From: Sphingobacterium gobiense
GTDB lineage: Bacteria > Bacteroidota > Bacteroidia > Sphingobacteriales > Sphingobacteriaceae
NCBI RefSeq assembly: GCF_002980575.1
Contig: NZ_PVBS01000004.1
Coordinates: 186,001-250,000, forward strand
DNA: 64,000 bases
Direction: 5' to 3'
The notes below the pieces were generated by a model, which was not told where the DNA came from, did no database searches, and saw only the letters and a list, made by a program, of their open reading frames with translations. Each line of letters begins with the position of its first letter. Within the stretch, counting starts at the first letter, position 1. Shown one piece after another: positions 1-10,500 of the stretch. The position numbers were made by a program, and so were the translations under genes.

Positions 1-474
1 TATGCACGCCTCGATAAGGAAGAAATTGGATGGAGCCAGGATTTGCTGCCGACTCCTCACGAACTTCGCTATGTAGAACTGGAATACTCGCTCGCGATCG
101 AGCAGGCTACAGATTGCTTTATGGAAATCAGGGAACGCATTTTAAAAAAACATCGGAAGGAGGTCGGTTGGCGAGTACTTTTTAGACCAGTAGCTGCAGA
201 TGATAATTATCTGAGTAACGCATATGGGCGTCCGACTGTGGCCATAACGATCCACCAGAACGCATGTCTGCCTTACGAGGCATATTTCAAGGATATCGAA
301 CAGATCTTTCAAGCGTATGATAGCAGGCCACATTGGGGAAAGATGCACAGTATGACTGCTAAGGAATTGAAACGATGTTATCCGGAATGGGACACTTTTC
401 AGCGTGTCCGTGAGGCGTTTGATCCGAACAATACCCTGTTAACTCCTTACTTGAAACGTATTTTAATAGTGTGA
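1..474 (+). CDS. FAD-linked sugar-lactone oxidase (ALO family), C-terminal part
   Basis: The frame is open from base 1, so the gene begins upstream of the window; about 157 C-terminal residues are present. The sequence resembles the C-terminal ALO domain of D-arabinono-1,4-lactone / L-gulono-1,4-lactone oxidases: an RxVxAD-type strand, a 'IHQNACLPYEAYFKDIEQIF' region and the HWGKMH motif near residue 105 of the visible part, which in the family lies near the FAD/substrate site, followed by the typical ending with FDPNNTLLTPYL. These enzymes oxidise an aldonolactone with oxygen or another acceptor. The N-terminal FAD-binding domain cannot be seen. Its stop codon overlaps the next start (TGATG), suggesting translational coupling with the following two genes. 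Confidence 0.82.
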   Translation, partial: YARLDKEEIGWSQDLLPTPHELRYVELEYSLAIEQATDCFMEIRERILKKHRKEVGWRVLFRPVAADDNYLSNAYGRPTVAITIHQNACLPYEAYFKDIEQIFQAYDSRPHWGKMHSMTAKELKRCYPEWDTFQRVREAFDPNNTLLTPYLKRILIV

Positions 475-857
475 TGATGAAACACTCGAGCATAGGACAT
501 AAGATTTGGGCCCTGCCAGGCTGTTGTATTCCGGCCGAAAGTACCGGCGAAGAGCCTGCGCATACCAGTCGGGATGAAATCAGTATATTGAATACGGGTG
601 AATCGGTCGCTGCCATTGAAATCTCGATCTACTATACCGATAGGGAACCCGTTGGACCCTATCGCATTACCGTGGATGCTAAACGGATCCGTACGATCCG
701 ATTCAATGATTTGATAGATCCAGAGGCTATTTTATTGGCGAAAGAATTTGCTGCACTGTTACAATCTGACCGGCCTGTAGTGGTACAGTTCAGTCGGCTG
801 GATACGGCCCACGGTGGACGGGATCACAGCACGACAATCGCCTTTCCGGTCACATGA
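474..857 (+). CDS. Sensory rhodopsin transducer-family protein (ASRT / DUF1362-like)
   Basis: A 127-aa soluble protein with no signal peptide or membrane segment. The pattern IWALPxxxIPAESTGEEP near the N-terminus, then SILNTGE, ISIYYTDREPVGPYRITVDAKRIRTIRFNDL, and the SDxPVVVQFSRLD ending are those of the family founded by the soluble transducer of Anabaena sensory rhodopsin, a small beta-sandwich protein that oligomerises and can bind DNA or carbohydrate-like ligands. No rhodopsin gene is in the window, so a light-signalling role is not supported here; many members occur in bacteria without rhodopsin. The start is ATG 474 (overlapping the preceding TGA) or ATG 477. Its stop overlaps the next start as ATGA, so the three genes look co-translated. 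Confidence 0.8.
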   Translation: MMKHSSIGHKIWALPGCCIPAESTGEEPAHTSRDEISILNTGESVAAIEISIYYTDREPVGPYRITVDAKRIRTIRFNDLIDPEAILLAKEFAALLQSDRPVVVQFSRLDTAHGGRDHSTTIAFPVT

Positions 858-1384
858 ACGCGGTAACAATGGAGAATTTTGCACAAGTACTTACTGTTCT
901 TTCTTCCATGATTACACCCGTGGTGCTCATCATGGCAAACGGCTCGTTGATTCTCTCAACCTCACAGCGTTTGAGCCGTGAAATCGAACGCACTCGGAAG
1001 TTAGGCAAGGAACTGAAGCAATTAACAGATACAGAAACAAAGGAAAGAGACGACGATGAAGAGATTCTTGCCGTCTATAAACAGCTGAAGCGATCGACTA
1101 AACGGGTGTTGCATTTGCAGCGCGCGATGACGAGTTTATACGTCTCGCTGCTTTTCTTTGTTGCGACCAGCGTTAGCATTGGCGTGGTTGATATCTTACA
1201 CTTAAGTTATAACTGGATTCCCGTTACACTCGTCCTGATGGGAGCCGTTCTTTTATTTTATGCCTGTTTGGAGCTAATCAGTGAATCGCGGCTTGCTTTT
1301 ATAGCTGTTCTTTTCGAAATGACAAGGGCGATAAAAGCGGTTGGTGGCAATTTTCGGAATGGAAACCGCCATCGATACGATTAA
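854..1384 (+). CDS. DUF2721 family membrane protein
   Basis: A 176-aa protein. An N-terminal hydrophobic segment (about residues 10-33, LTVLSSMITPVVLIMANGSL) runs into the SxSQRLSREIERTRKL stretch typical of DUF2721. A charged, probably helical linker follows (residues about 45-85), then two further hydrophobic segments (about 92-112 and 119-140). It is expected in the inner membrane with the coiled linker in the cytoplasm. The function of the family is unknown. Translation probably begins at ATG 854, overlapping the preceding stop, or at the internal ATG 869. It is followed by a separate receptor gene beginning about 75 bases downstream. Confidence 0.75.
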   Translation: MNAVTMENFAQVLTVLSSMITPVVLIMANGSLILSTSQRLSREIERTRKLGKELKQLTDTETKERDDDEEILAVYKQLKRSTKRVLHLQRAMTSLYVSLLFFVATSVSIGVVDILHLSYNWIPVTLVLMGAVLLFYACLELISESRLAFIAVLFEMTRAIKAVGGNFRNGNRHRYD

Positions 1385-1460
1385 CATAATCTTGATATCC
1401 CCGTATCAGTTAGTTAACCGTGCGCTAATAGCTTTGTCGCTAACAAATTTAAACGGTGAA

Positions 1461-4400
1461 ATGATTGTAAACTTCAAACAGCAAGCTTTATTTTATGTCG
1501 TATGCTTTATCGCTACAATGATGGTGGGCGTACAGACTTATGCACAAGGAACACAGGCTTCCATTAGAGGAGGTATAACGACGCAAGCAGAGACACCCGT
1601 TTCGGGAGCTACCGTCCGTGTTAAAAATGAGTCAACCGGCTTCACAACCACTACCATCACAAATGAGCGGGGAAACTATGACCTCAAGCAGCTTCCGCTA
1701 GGCGGGCCTTACACGGTAACGGCCACTCATATCGAGGAAGGTGAGGGGTCAGTTACGGGCGTTCATCTTAATCAAGGCGATGTCGCGCAGATCAACGTAC
1801 AGATTGTACCTAACCGACATGCTTTAGATGCTGTAGAAATAACGGCTTCGGGTCTTAAAAATACGCGGGATTATCTTGGAGCGGCGACCGCATTCTCGTC
1901 GCAAGATATCAAATCATTACCGGTAAACGGGCGTAATTTCACATCGCTTACAGACCTGTCACCGTTGGCCCGGGGCGGAAGTATTTCCGGTCAGTTGGGT
2001 TCTTCGACTAATTTTACGATTGACGGTATGAACGCCAAGAACCCTACTTCCGCAGGCTCCACGACCAGCCGGAGTGGCGCACCTTATTCCATCTCGATGG
2101 AGGCCGTACGCGAGTTTAAGGTGGTAACCAATCAATACGATGTTACCTACGGACGCAGTGGCGGAGGAACCATCAGTGCGGCGACAAAGGCAGGAACGAA
2201 TACATTTGAAGGGTCGGCTTTCGTCTTTGGACGTACAGATTGGCTCACTAGTCAATATGATATTAACGGAAACCCTCGTATTGGAGATTATTCTACTTAT
2301 CAATATGGATTCTCTTTAGGAGGCCCTATCATTAAGGATAAATTGCACTTCTTCGCCGTTTGGGACAGGCAGCAAGACAATAGATCCTTGCTGATTGCCG
2401 ATATCCGTGGTGGAGATAACGAAGCTCGCTATAGGATCAACCAACCCACATTGGACCGTTATCTGGGTATTGCTCGTAGCAAATACGGCGTATCTGATGC
2501 TCCTCAAACGGGTGCGATTAATAAAAATAGAACATCCGACGCTGGTTTTCTCCGTTTAGATTGGCAGATCAACGAAAAAAACTTGTTGACTATCCGCAAT
2601 AACCTGACCTATGACTATAATCCTTTAGGGCTTGCAGATAATACGTCAATCAATATTCTGGAGTCATATGGTAACGATAAGAATTTTGATAACAGTTTTT
2701 TGGCCACTTTGCGTACCTCGATTTCCCCACGCATTACGAACGAGCTAAAACTGCAACATTTGTATGTTTACCAAAATAGTACGCAGGGTGATCAGATTGG
2801 CGATGGTTATATACCACGTGCGATCGTGGAACGTGTTACTTCTCAGATTGGCGGCGACGACTTGCAGACCAACATTCAGCTAGGCGGGCATCGGTTCGCG
2901 CAGGAGAGTTTTAAAAACAACGTATTACAGTTAGTAAACAATTTGTATTTTGATACCGATTGGGCGAAGTATACGTTTGGGGTTGACGTGATGTCCACAG
3001 CTTCCAATTCCATTTACGGGTCTGAGGTGAACGGACGTTTTCATTTTGTTGGCTTAGATAATTTTGAAAACATGAAACCCTATCGCTATTATCGGGAGGT
3101 ACCGTTAAAAGACGACGTAGCGGTAAAGGGAACCATCATGAATTTCGGATTGTATGCCCAAATGCGGAAAAACATTGCGGCGGGGTTGGAGATGACCGCT
3201 GGTTTACGTATGGACTATGCTGCTTATCCAAAGGCTACGTTCAGTCAGTTGGTATACGATGAGTTAGGGATACGCACGGACAACAGGTTAGCTTCCTTTA
3301 TTTTACAGCCCCGTTTGCAATTCAGTTGGGATATTAACCAGAATCAAACCGATTTTTTGCGGTTTGGTGCCGGGATTTTCGCTTCCGATATTAACAACTA
3401 CATGATCATCAATAACCTGACGTTTGATGGCTCTAACTTTGCTACGGTTGATGTGCGTGATGGTGACATCCCGCCGATTGATTTTAATCGTTATCGGCAG
3501 GATCAAAGTACCATCCCCGCTTTAGCCGCACATCAGATTCCGACCATTAACTATACGGGAAAAGATGCCGATGTACCTACTGTATATAAAGCAAACCTGT
3601 CGTATACCCGCTTTATAACCGATCGTTTCAAAATGACGGCTACCGGTTTCATGACATTAGGACGGAATAATTATACCTATGTGGACCGTAATATGGTGAG
3701 TGAACCGTTTTTTAGGTTGGCAAATGAAGGTAACCGTGGTGTATTTGTCCCGGCAGAATCTATCGCGGCCAATGGAACGCCCGATTGGCAGCAGGGACGT
3801 ATTTCGGATAAGCTAGGCCGTGTGCTAGAATTGACGAGCATCGGAAAAATCAACCAATTTGCGGTGGTGATCGACGGAACGTACAAATATTTCCGCGACG
3901 GCGTGATCAACGCAAGCTATACATGGAACGACACCAAGGATAATACGTCGTTCAATGGTAATGTTGCCAATAGCGCAACACTTTCGCAACCTGTAGTTGA
4001 CGATCCCCGAGACTTAGGCGCACTAGCTTATTCGAACAACCAATTCAGACACAAAGTTGTCGTATATGGTAAGGCACCGACGTTCTGGGGCGTAAATATA
4101 GGCGTGCGGTATACTGGATTGGGCGGAACGCGTTTCAATATTCTCGCTGGTGCCAATACCAACGGCGACTTCGTGGCCTCGACGAACGATTTAGCCTTTA
4201 TATTCGACTATAACAACCTGAATACGCCGGAAAACATCCGTACTGGCCTTCAGGCTATCTTGGATAACCCCGAAGCCAGTCAAAGCCTGAAAGATGTCAT
4301 TGTAAATTACGCTGGACGTATTGCTGACCGGAACGCGGGGGTTAACGGTTTCTTTGGAACCGTAGACCTGCGTATTGCGAAGAAGTTTATGATGCAGAGA

Positions 4401-4625
4401 ACGCATGGTATTGAGGTATCTGCAGAAATCTTCAATTTGCTGAACATGGTGGATAAAGAGTGGGGTGTAACCAAGACATTGGGAAACCAAGCGTTGTATG
4501 GTCTGCTGGCGGAAGGCTTTAACGCCGACGCGAAGGAGTTTAATTATAGGGTTAACAATGTCGGCTTGGCAAGTCCGAGCGGAAATCCTTTTCAAGTCCA
4601 GTTGGGTGTCCGCTACTCGTTTTAG
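1461..4625 (+). CDS. TonB-dependent receptor, Oar-like with carboxypeptidase-regulatory domain
   Basis: An outer-membrane beta-barrel receptor of about 1054 aa. ATG 1461 is chosen because it is followed at once by a signal peptide (basic start, then hydrophobic FYVVCFIATMMVGV, cut near TYAQG); the longer open frame upstream overlaps the DUF2721 gene. A carboxypeptidase-regulatory-like fold lies at about residues 33-120 (SIRGGITT, PVSGATVRVKNESTG), then a plug (LPVNGRNFTSLTDLSPL, NFTIDGMNAKN) and a long barrel ending LGVRYSF with the terminal Phe needed for barrel insertion. The repeated 'YGRSGGGTISAATKAGTN' type plug is characteristic of Oar-like proteins. There is no SusD partner, so the substrate (sometimes protein or peptide) is unknown. 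A strong hairpin terminator follows. Confidence 0.88.
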   Translation: MIVNFKQQALFYVVCFIATMMVGVQTYAQGTQASIRGGITTQAETPVSGATVRVKNESTGFTTTTITNERGNYDLKQLPLGGPYTVTATHIEEGEGSVTGVHLNQGDVAQINVQIVPNRHALDAVEITASGLKNTRDYLGAATAFSSQDIKSLPVNGRNFTSLTDLSPLARGGSISGQLGSSTNFTIDGMNAKNPTSAGSTTSRSGAPYSISMEAVREFKVVTNQYDVTYGRSGGGTISAATKAGTNTFEGSAFVFGRTDWLTSQYDINGNPRIGDYSTYQYGFSLGGPIIKDKLHFFAVWDRQQDNRSLLIADIRGGDNEARYRINQPTLDRYLGIARSKYGVSDAPQTGAINKNRTSDAGFLRLDWQINEKNLLTIRNNLTYDYNPLGLADNTSINILESYGNDKNFDNSFLATLRTSISPRITNELKLQHLYVYQNSTQGDQIGDGYIPRAIVERVTSQIGGDDLQTNIQLGGHRFAQESFKNNVLQLVNNLYFDTDWAKYTFGVDVMSTASNSIYGSEVNGRFHFVGLDNFENMKPYRYYREVPLKDDVAVKGTIMNFGLYAQMRKNIAAGLEMTAGLRMDYAAYPKATFSQLVYDELGIRTDNRLASFILQPRLQFSWDINQNQTDFLRFGAGIFASDINNYMIINNLTFDGSNFATVDVRDGDIPPIDFNRYRQDQSTIPALAAHQIPTINYTGKDADVPTVYKANLSYTRFITDRFKMTATGFMTLGRNNYTYVDRNMVSEPFFRLANEGNRGVFVPAESIAANGTPDWQQGRISDKLGRVLELTSIGKINQFAVVIDGTYKYFRDGVINASYTWNDTKDNTSFNGNVANSATLSQPVVDDPRDLGALAYSNNQFRHKVVVYGKAPTFWGVNIGVRYTGLGGTRFNILAGANTNGDFVASTNDLAFIFDYNNLNTPENIRTGLQAILDNPEASQSLKDVIVNYAGRIADRNAGVNGFFGTVDLRIAKKFMMQRTHGIEVSAEIFNLLNMVDKEWGVTKTLGNQALYGLLAEGFNADAKEFNYRVNNVGLASPSGNPFQVQLGVRYSF

Positions 4626-4666
4626 CAAGTTGCTATAGATTAAGCAATTGTCACGTGGCAGAAAGG

Positions 4667-4703
4667 AAGCGCATAATGATCAAGTTATGCGCTTTCTGTT
4701 TTT
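4667..4703. terminator. Bidirectional rho-independent terminator
   Basis: The perfect 10-bp arms AAGCGCATAA (4667-4676) and TTATGCGCTT (4685-4694) are separated by 8 bases and followed by TCTGTTTTT. It lies between the plus-strand receptor and the minus-strand SDR gene and can serve both; it slightly overlaps the SDR stop region. Confidence 0.8.
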
Positions 4704-5592
4704 ATGGCTGACCTCCTCCTCCTGCAGCCCCATAGATCTGCCCGGTGGAGTAACTGGCGCTATTGTCTGCCAGTTGTACATAGATAGAAGCAAGCTCGGC
4801 AGGTTGCCCGGCTCTGCCCAAAGCTGTGTCTGCTCCGAAGTCAACTAAGGTTTCCGGTTCTTTGCTGCATACTTGTAAAGGCGTCCAAACTGGCCCGGGC
4901 GCGACACCGTTTACTCTGATGCCTGCTTCCCCTAGCTGTTGCGCTAGGGCTTTAACCAAAATGACATTCGTCGCCTTTGTTTGGGCATAATCCATCAAGG
5001 CCGCCTCCGGATCGTATGCCTGCACCGAAGCGGTAACGATAATGGACGATCCGGCTGGCATGTGCGGAATAGCCGCCTTTGTTATCCAAAACGGTGCATA
5101 CACATTTGTTTTCATGGTTTGGTCGAAACTCTCATCGGGGATATCCAAAATCGATGCGTAACTTTGTTGGTAAGCGGCGTTATTGACCAGAATATCCAAT
5201 CCGCCTAATTTCTCGACTGCTTCCGCTACGAGCTGTTGGCAAAAATTCCGATCGGTAATATCGCCGGGGATCGCGTAACCTTTGCGTCCGGCTTTTTCAA
5301 TGAGGTCGATGACCTGCTTTGCATCTTCTTCTTCGGCCGGCAAATAGTTGATCGCTACATCGGCCCCTTCTCTGGCAAATGCAATAGCTGCGGCTCGGCC
5401 AATGCCGGAGTCGCCACCGGTAATCAATGCCCGTCGGTTTTCCAAGCGCCCAGAGCCTAGATAGGTGTTTTCCCCATGATCGGGAATGGGCTCCATTTTT
5501 CCGGTTAATGCCGGGAAAGGTTGTGACTGTTTTTTGAAAGGTGGTCTTGGATATTTGTCCACCGGATTTTCAAGTTTTGATTTTAGCTCCAT
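4702..5592 (-). CDS. Short-chain dehydrogenase/reductase (YdaD/general stress 39-like)
   Basis: A 296-aa NAD(P)-dependent SDR. Residues about 1-50 form the proline-rich extension (PPFKKQSQPFPALTGKMEP) typical of the stress-induced YdaD/YhdF/YghA branch. The Rossmann glycine motif TGGDSGIGRAAA comes next, NNAAYQ after it, and the catalytic set is Ser in IVTASVQAY with Tyr-x-x-x-Lys in DYAQTKATN. The ending FGADTALGRAGQPAELASIYVQLADNSASYSTGQIYGAAGG is the usual SDR substrate loop and C-terminus. It probably reduces aldehydes or oxidises alcohols/sugars in the cytoplasm; the true substrate is unknown. It stands alone, transcribed away from the ECF sigma gene. Confidence 0.88.
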   Translation of the reverse strand: MELKSKLENPVDKYPRPPFKKQSQPFPALTGKMEPIPDHGENTYLGSGRLENRRALITGGDSGIGRAAAIAFAREGADVAINYLPAEEEDAKQVIDLIEKAGRKGYAIPGDITDRNFCQQLVAEAVEKLGGLDILVNNAAYQQSYASILDIPDESFDQTMKTNVYAPFWITKAAIPHMPAGSSIIVTASVQAYDPEAALMDYAQTKATNVILVKALAQQLGEAGIRVNGVAPGPVWTPLQVCSKEPETLVDFGADTALGRAGQPAELASIYVQLADNSASYSTGQIYGAAGGGGQP

Positions 5593-5697
5593 GATCTCTA
5601 TATATGTCCTCTATGTTCTCTTCTGAATTGAACAATGTATTCGATATTCCGTTTTGTTTTTTTCTGATTGAAATTCGTGAATGCGAGGCATTTTATC

Positions 5698-5705
5698 TAA
5701 GTTTG
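5698..5705 (+). promoter_or_regulatory. -7 element of the ECF sigma gene
   Basis: TAAGTTTG fits the Bacteroidetes -7 consensus TAnnTTTG and lies about 45 bases before ATG 5750. No good TTG sits at the optimal 19-21-base spacing (nearest TTG 5668-5670). It argues for the downstream start codon of the sigma gene. Confidence 0.45.
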
Positions 5706-5749
5706 CGATTTTAAATGTCGCTCAGCGCGTTTTTGATGCTGTCCTATTC

Positions 5750-6346
5750 ATGGCTAAGTCGTATAATTATTCTGAAGAACAGGCTACACTCCTTTTGTTG
5801 AAACAGGGTAACTTAGATGCGTTCAATACACTTTATAATGAACATGGTCGCAAGTTGTTTATCCACATCCAGCAGATGACGAAGGATGAAGATGCGACAG
5901 AAGAACTGTTACAGGACGTATTTATGAAAGTCTGGGACAACCGTAGCGGCATAGATGCTAGTCGGCCGTTCCGCCCTTGGTTATATACGATAGCGAGGAA
6001 TACGGTCTACAATTATTACAGACAAGTCGCAAAAGACCATAAAATTCAAGAACAGTTATACCTCCACTTCGAAGACCTGTATCACCTCGAGACAGATGAA
6101 GATATACGCGATAAACAAGAGGCATTGTTGGCTCGTGCTTTGGACACGCTCACCGAAAGACGGCGTACCATTTTTACCTTGTGTAAGATCGAAGGGAAAA
6201 GCTACGAAGAGGTCGCATCTCGTTTAGGGATTTCTGTGTCTACGGTTAGTAATATGATGGTTAAGAGCAACCAGCAGATCCGCCGCTTCGTGCAAGAGCA
6301 CTACGACGAACTTTTGATGATACTCCTCGCCATACATCTTGTATAA
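5750..6346 (+). CDS. ECF-type RNA polymerase sigma factor
   Basis: A 198-aa sigma-70 family extracytoplasmic-function factor. Region 2 spans about residues 25-95 (ATEELLQDVFMKVWDNR, then RPWLYTIARNTVYNYYR) and region 4 about residues 130-185 (LTERRRTIFTLCKIEGKSYEEVASRLGISVSTV, a helix-turn-helix). ATG 5750 is preferred over the longer open frame because it gives the standard family length and sits just after the -7 motif. The gene is followed by fecR and an STN-containing SusC, the standard Bacteroidetes trans-envelope arrangement: substrate binding at the SusC receptor is passed via FecR to release this sigma factor, which then drives the adjacent susCD genes. Confidence 0.92.
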   Translation: MAKSYNYSEEQATLLLLKQGNLDAFNTLYNEHGRKLFIHIQQMTKDEDATEELLQDVFMKVWDNRSGIDASRPFRPWLYTIARNTVYNYYRQVAKDHKIQEQLYLHFEDLYHLETDEDIRDKQEALLARALDTLTERRRTIFTLCKIEGKSYEEVASRLGISVSTVSNMMVKSNQQIRRFVQEHYDELLMILLAIHLV

Positions 6347-6424
6347 ACTAATTATTAATAAATCTTTATTTTTTTTGCCGTTCGGATAGTGTTTTTACAC
6401 AAACGCGGTGTATATATTAATAGT

Positions 6425-7555
6425 ATGTCACAAAACATAGCCAAAATTTATAGGCGTTACCTAGAAGGAACGTTGACCCGAGTCGAGCTAGATCTCTTGT
6501 TACGCTATTTTGAACAGGCTTCGGAAGAGGATCTCAAAAAACTGATAGACGACGGCTTTGACTTTTCGTCGGACCTGCCTGTTGGTGTCGATATTGATGA
6601 ACGTTTGCAACGCGTGCAGCGTAAATTGATCGATCACACCTTCCGTCGTCCGGTCCGCTCGATGAGAAAGCAAACCTGGGTAGCGGTAGCCGCAAGTGTG
6701 CTGGTGATTTTAGGCTGTTTTTATTTCTTCGTGGAGCGCTCCACAGACCGTGCAGAAGATATCTTCGCTCCTTCCCCTATGTTGTTTGTTAAAAATGCAA
6801 AGGGCGAGCAGATAACCATCAACGATAAACAGGATTCGGTTTGGCTTGCAGATAATATGCTGTTGAGCCGGGTCGATAGCCTAACCTTCCGTTTACTATC
6901 AAGCCCAGGCACAGCTGCGGCTTCTGAGCAGCAGACACTATATACCGAGCAATCTGACTTTAAAGTCATTTTGGAAGATGGGTCCATTGTTACCTTAAAT
7001 GCGCATTCTTCGCTCACACTAGGTGTCCCGTTCGATGAAGGTGAACGGCGTGTAACACTGGTAGGAGAAGGTTTTTTTGACGTTGTGCATGATGCAAAGC
7101 GCCCATTTAAGGTGCATATTGGGAACACCCAGATAGAGGTTTTGGGAACACAGTTTAATGTGCGAAGCTATCCCGAAGAGATGGCGGTAGAAACCGTTCT
7201 TGTTCGAGGAAAGGTAGCCCTATCACAAAAAGGAAGATCCGAGCGGGTGATGCTCGTTCCTGGTCAAAAGGCGATTAGCAATGCGGATGGCATTCACCTT
7301 GAAAAGACGCGGACACAGCAGGCTACCGCTTGGAAAGACCGTTACTTTATGTATGAAGATGAATCCCTCGCAGCGGTGTTGCAAGATATTGCAGAATGGT
7401 ATGGCACCGGTCTGGATACGCTCCATATGCCACAAGACAATCGAATTTATATGAAAATCAACAAAAATTTGCCGCTTTCAGAAGTGCTGCGGTTACTCAA
7501 TGAGACGAGTGGCGTAGCGTATACCTTCGAACAGGGGCAAATCAGAATACAGTAA
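6425..7555 (+). CDS. FecR family anti-sigma factor
   Basis: A 376-aa inner-membrane regulator. A cytoplasmic N-terminal segment that would hold the sigma factor is followed by one membrane span (about residues 84-102, TWVAVAASVLVILGCFYFF), a periplasmic FecR domain (EDGSIVTLNAHSSLTLGVPF, EGFFDVVHDAKRPFKVHIGNTQIEVLGTQFNVRSY) and a C-terminal DUF4974 domain (MKINKNLPLSEVLRLLNETSGVAYTFE) that contacts the STN domain of the cognate receptor. ATG 6425 is preferred to an upstream in-frame start because MSQNIAKIYRRYLEG begins the usual N-terminal domain. It lies 78 bases after the sigma gene and 31 bases before susC. Confidence 0.9.
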   Translation: MSQNIAKIYRRYLEGTLTRVELDLLLRYFEQASEEDLKKLIDDGFDFSSDLPVGVDIDERLQRVQRKLIDHTFRRPVRSMRKQTWVAVAASVLVILGCFYFFVERSTDRAEDIFAPSPMLFVKNAKGEQITINDKQDSVWLADNMLLSRVDSLTFRLLSSPGTAAASEQQTLYTEQSDFKVILEDGSIVTLNAHSSLTLGVPFDEGERRVTLVGEGFFDVVHDAKRPFKVHIGNTQIEVLGTQFNVRSYPEEMAVETVLVRGKVALSQKGRSERVMLVPGQKAISNADGIHLEKTRTQQATAWKDRYFMYEDESLAAVLQDIAEWYGTGLDTLHMPQDNRIYMKINKNLPLSEVLRLLNETSGVAYTFEQGQIRIQ

Positions 7556-7586
7556 TATCATAATTTTTAACCTTATCCTAACTACA

Positions 7587-10500
7587 ATGTTTAACCACAA
7601 CAGACGAAGAAAGCTGCTGGCCGGATTGCGGCATAACCGATACGCATTATTGGTTTTTATCACTTGCTTTTTTCACCAACTATCTGCGCAGGCACAGCGC
7701 ATTAATCTTGTGTTTCAGCAGGCTTCCGTTCGGGAAGTTATTCAAGAACTATCCGACGAATATGGTTATGAATTTATCTTCGATGCAGGCCTATTGAAGC
7801 AGGCCAAACCTATCAGCGGACAATGGTCTGAGGTGCTACTAGCGGATGCCCTTTCTGAATTGTTTCAAGATCAGCCGTTTGGCTATCGTATCGACGAGAA
7901 GCGGATTATTCTCTTTCCTAAACCCGTCGATAGGCAAGACGGCTATGTGGTGCGTGGCCGGGTCATAGATAGTCTGGGGAAGGCTATTCCGGGCGTTTCG
8001 ATTCATACAGAAGGGCTATCGTCCCAGACCATCTCTAACGAGCGTGGCGAATTTCAGCTAGAGACTCGTCCAAACAAGTCTGTGCTGTATTTCCACCACC
8101 TCAGTTACGATCTGCGCTTTATGGATATTCCCCCAGCGATGGCCGAGCGGCCATTGACCATCATGCTGTCTTTAAAAGAATCGATGCTGAACGAGGTCAT
8201 GATTACGGGCTACCAGCAAATCAGCAAGGAGCGATCAACGGCAGCTTATACCCACGTAGACAATGAACAGTTGAATAGGCATATTAATGTTGATCTGCTT
8301 TCGGCTTTGGAAGGGCAGGTACCAGGTTTAATGATGACTAAAAATCCACATGGAGCAGCGCCGGACGCACCGTTGCTCCGGGGAATTGCAACCTATTCTT
8401 CGTCTATAGGAACCTCTCCCCTGATCGTTATCGACGATTTGCCAACGGAGTTTACGTTGTCGGATGTTAACCCGTATGATGTGGAATCCATCACGGTATT
8501 AAAAGATGCAGCGGCGGCGTCTATCTATGGCGCACGGGCAGCAAACGGTGTCATCGTTGTGACGACCAAGCAAGGCAAAGGGCGAGGTGTGAAGGTAACA
8601 GCGAATGCTGATTTCTTTCTCACGGGTAAGCCGGATTTGGACAGGATGCGGTATGCAGGTACATCTGATCTCATTGATTTTGAAATGGATTTGTACAATA
8701 GGGACTTAGCTCGGGTAAATGGGGATGAATCGGAGCTGTTTAAGGCCTATGGAAGCTTCGGCGGTAGACCCAGGTATTATTCGCCATTATTCAATCTTAA
8801 CCGCATGCTTGCCAATGGGGAGATTGTTCAAGATGTGTACGACGAGCGTTTGGCATCCTGGCGGACAAATGATTTTTATCAAGAATACCGCGACTTAGTG
8901 TGGCGTAACGAATCTAGACAGCGCTATAATGCCAATATCTCCCAAGCTGGGGCAAACAGCAATACCTATGTTTCCTTTAACTACGACAAGGCCAATGGGC
9001 GTGTACGGCACAACGAAGACCAGCGCTTCAACCTCAATATGAAGTCTACCTTTAACCTAACTAACTGGTTACGTGCCACAGTAGGGGTAAACGGTACGTA
9101 CAACGCCGGTCAATCCACCGAAAATGTGTACAACTCGATGCAGATACAGGAACGTTATACGCGTATAATGGATACAAACGGAAATCCGGTTATCCATCCC
9201 TATGTCGATCTGGGGAGCAGTATTGCGGGTGCTGGTGCGGTCAACGGTGCCATAGCCGAGCAAATCGCGGGCAATGCTGCGCTTCGTTCTACAGGCTTTC
9301 ATCTCCTTGATGCATTGGGTCAGGGGATGACACATGGCAAAACCCTTAGCCTACGTTCATTCACCAACTGGAAAGCGGACCTTTACAAAGGCTTGTCTTA
9401 TCAGGTGCAGTTTTCGTATGAACTTAACCAGGCAGAGACTAACAACTACTATGACGAACAGGATTACATGATGCGTATGGCGCACAACGGCTTGCTGAGT
9501 TATCAAAGCGCCAACGACCGCTATGTGGCGAACCTCCCGGCAGGTGGACGTTTCTATCAACGAAACAATAAACGATATAATTACAATTTTCGTCAACAGC
9601 TTAACTATGACAACGGTTTTGGTTCTAGGGGGCAGCATCAAGTAGCGGCTTTGGCTGGTTTTGAAATGCGGCAAACGAACAACCCGGTGGATATACAGCA
9701 ACTGCTATACGGTTACAATACGACAACGTTGGCTTCTATCAATATCAACTGGCTGGACGCCATTGAAACCGGTTTCGACAGCTTTTTGTATGGTGGTCGT
9801 ATGCGGATGAGTAATCCGGCATTTGCTGCACAGCAAGAAACATTGCACCGCTATGTATCGGCTTTTGCCAATGGAGGCTATACTTACGATAGCCGTTATA
9901 ACCTGACCGGTAGTGTCCGGGTAGACCAAGCGGATTTATTTGGTGTGGATCCAAAATACAAGTATCGCCCTTTGTGGTCACTAGGTGCGGGATGGAATAT
10001 CAGTAATGAAGCATTCATGCGTGAAGTGACCTGGGTGAATGGCTTAAAAGCCCGTTTGACGTACGGTATTACCGGAAATGTGGATCAGACATCTTCGCCT
10101 TACTCGACGGCAAGATGGCGGACGGATCGGCTATATACCGATATCGACTACTTGGAGATAAATTCGCTTCCTAACCCACGCCTACGCTGGGAAAAAACGG
10201 CGACTTGGAATATGGGTGTGGACTACGCGGTACTAGATAACCGCCTGAGTGGTAGCATTGATTACTACAACAGGTATAGTAGCGATTTGCTTATTTCGAC
10301 GATCTTGGATGCGACGGTAGGAGCAACCTCACGGGTACTGAATGCTGGCGCATTGCGCAATAAGGGGATTGAATTTAATATAAACGGTGTTTGGTTTCAG
10401 AACGAAGACTGGCGTGTTGCTTCGAGCTTTGTCTTTGCACATAATACCAACCGGGTAGAGAAGGTCAATACACCAGCTTCTACGGCAGGATCTTATGTGT

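Noticed and set aside
5681..5749. Upstream in-frame start of the first sigma factor at 5681
   Set aside because: It would place the TAnnTTTG element inside the coding sequence and add 23 residues absent from typical ECF factors.
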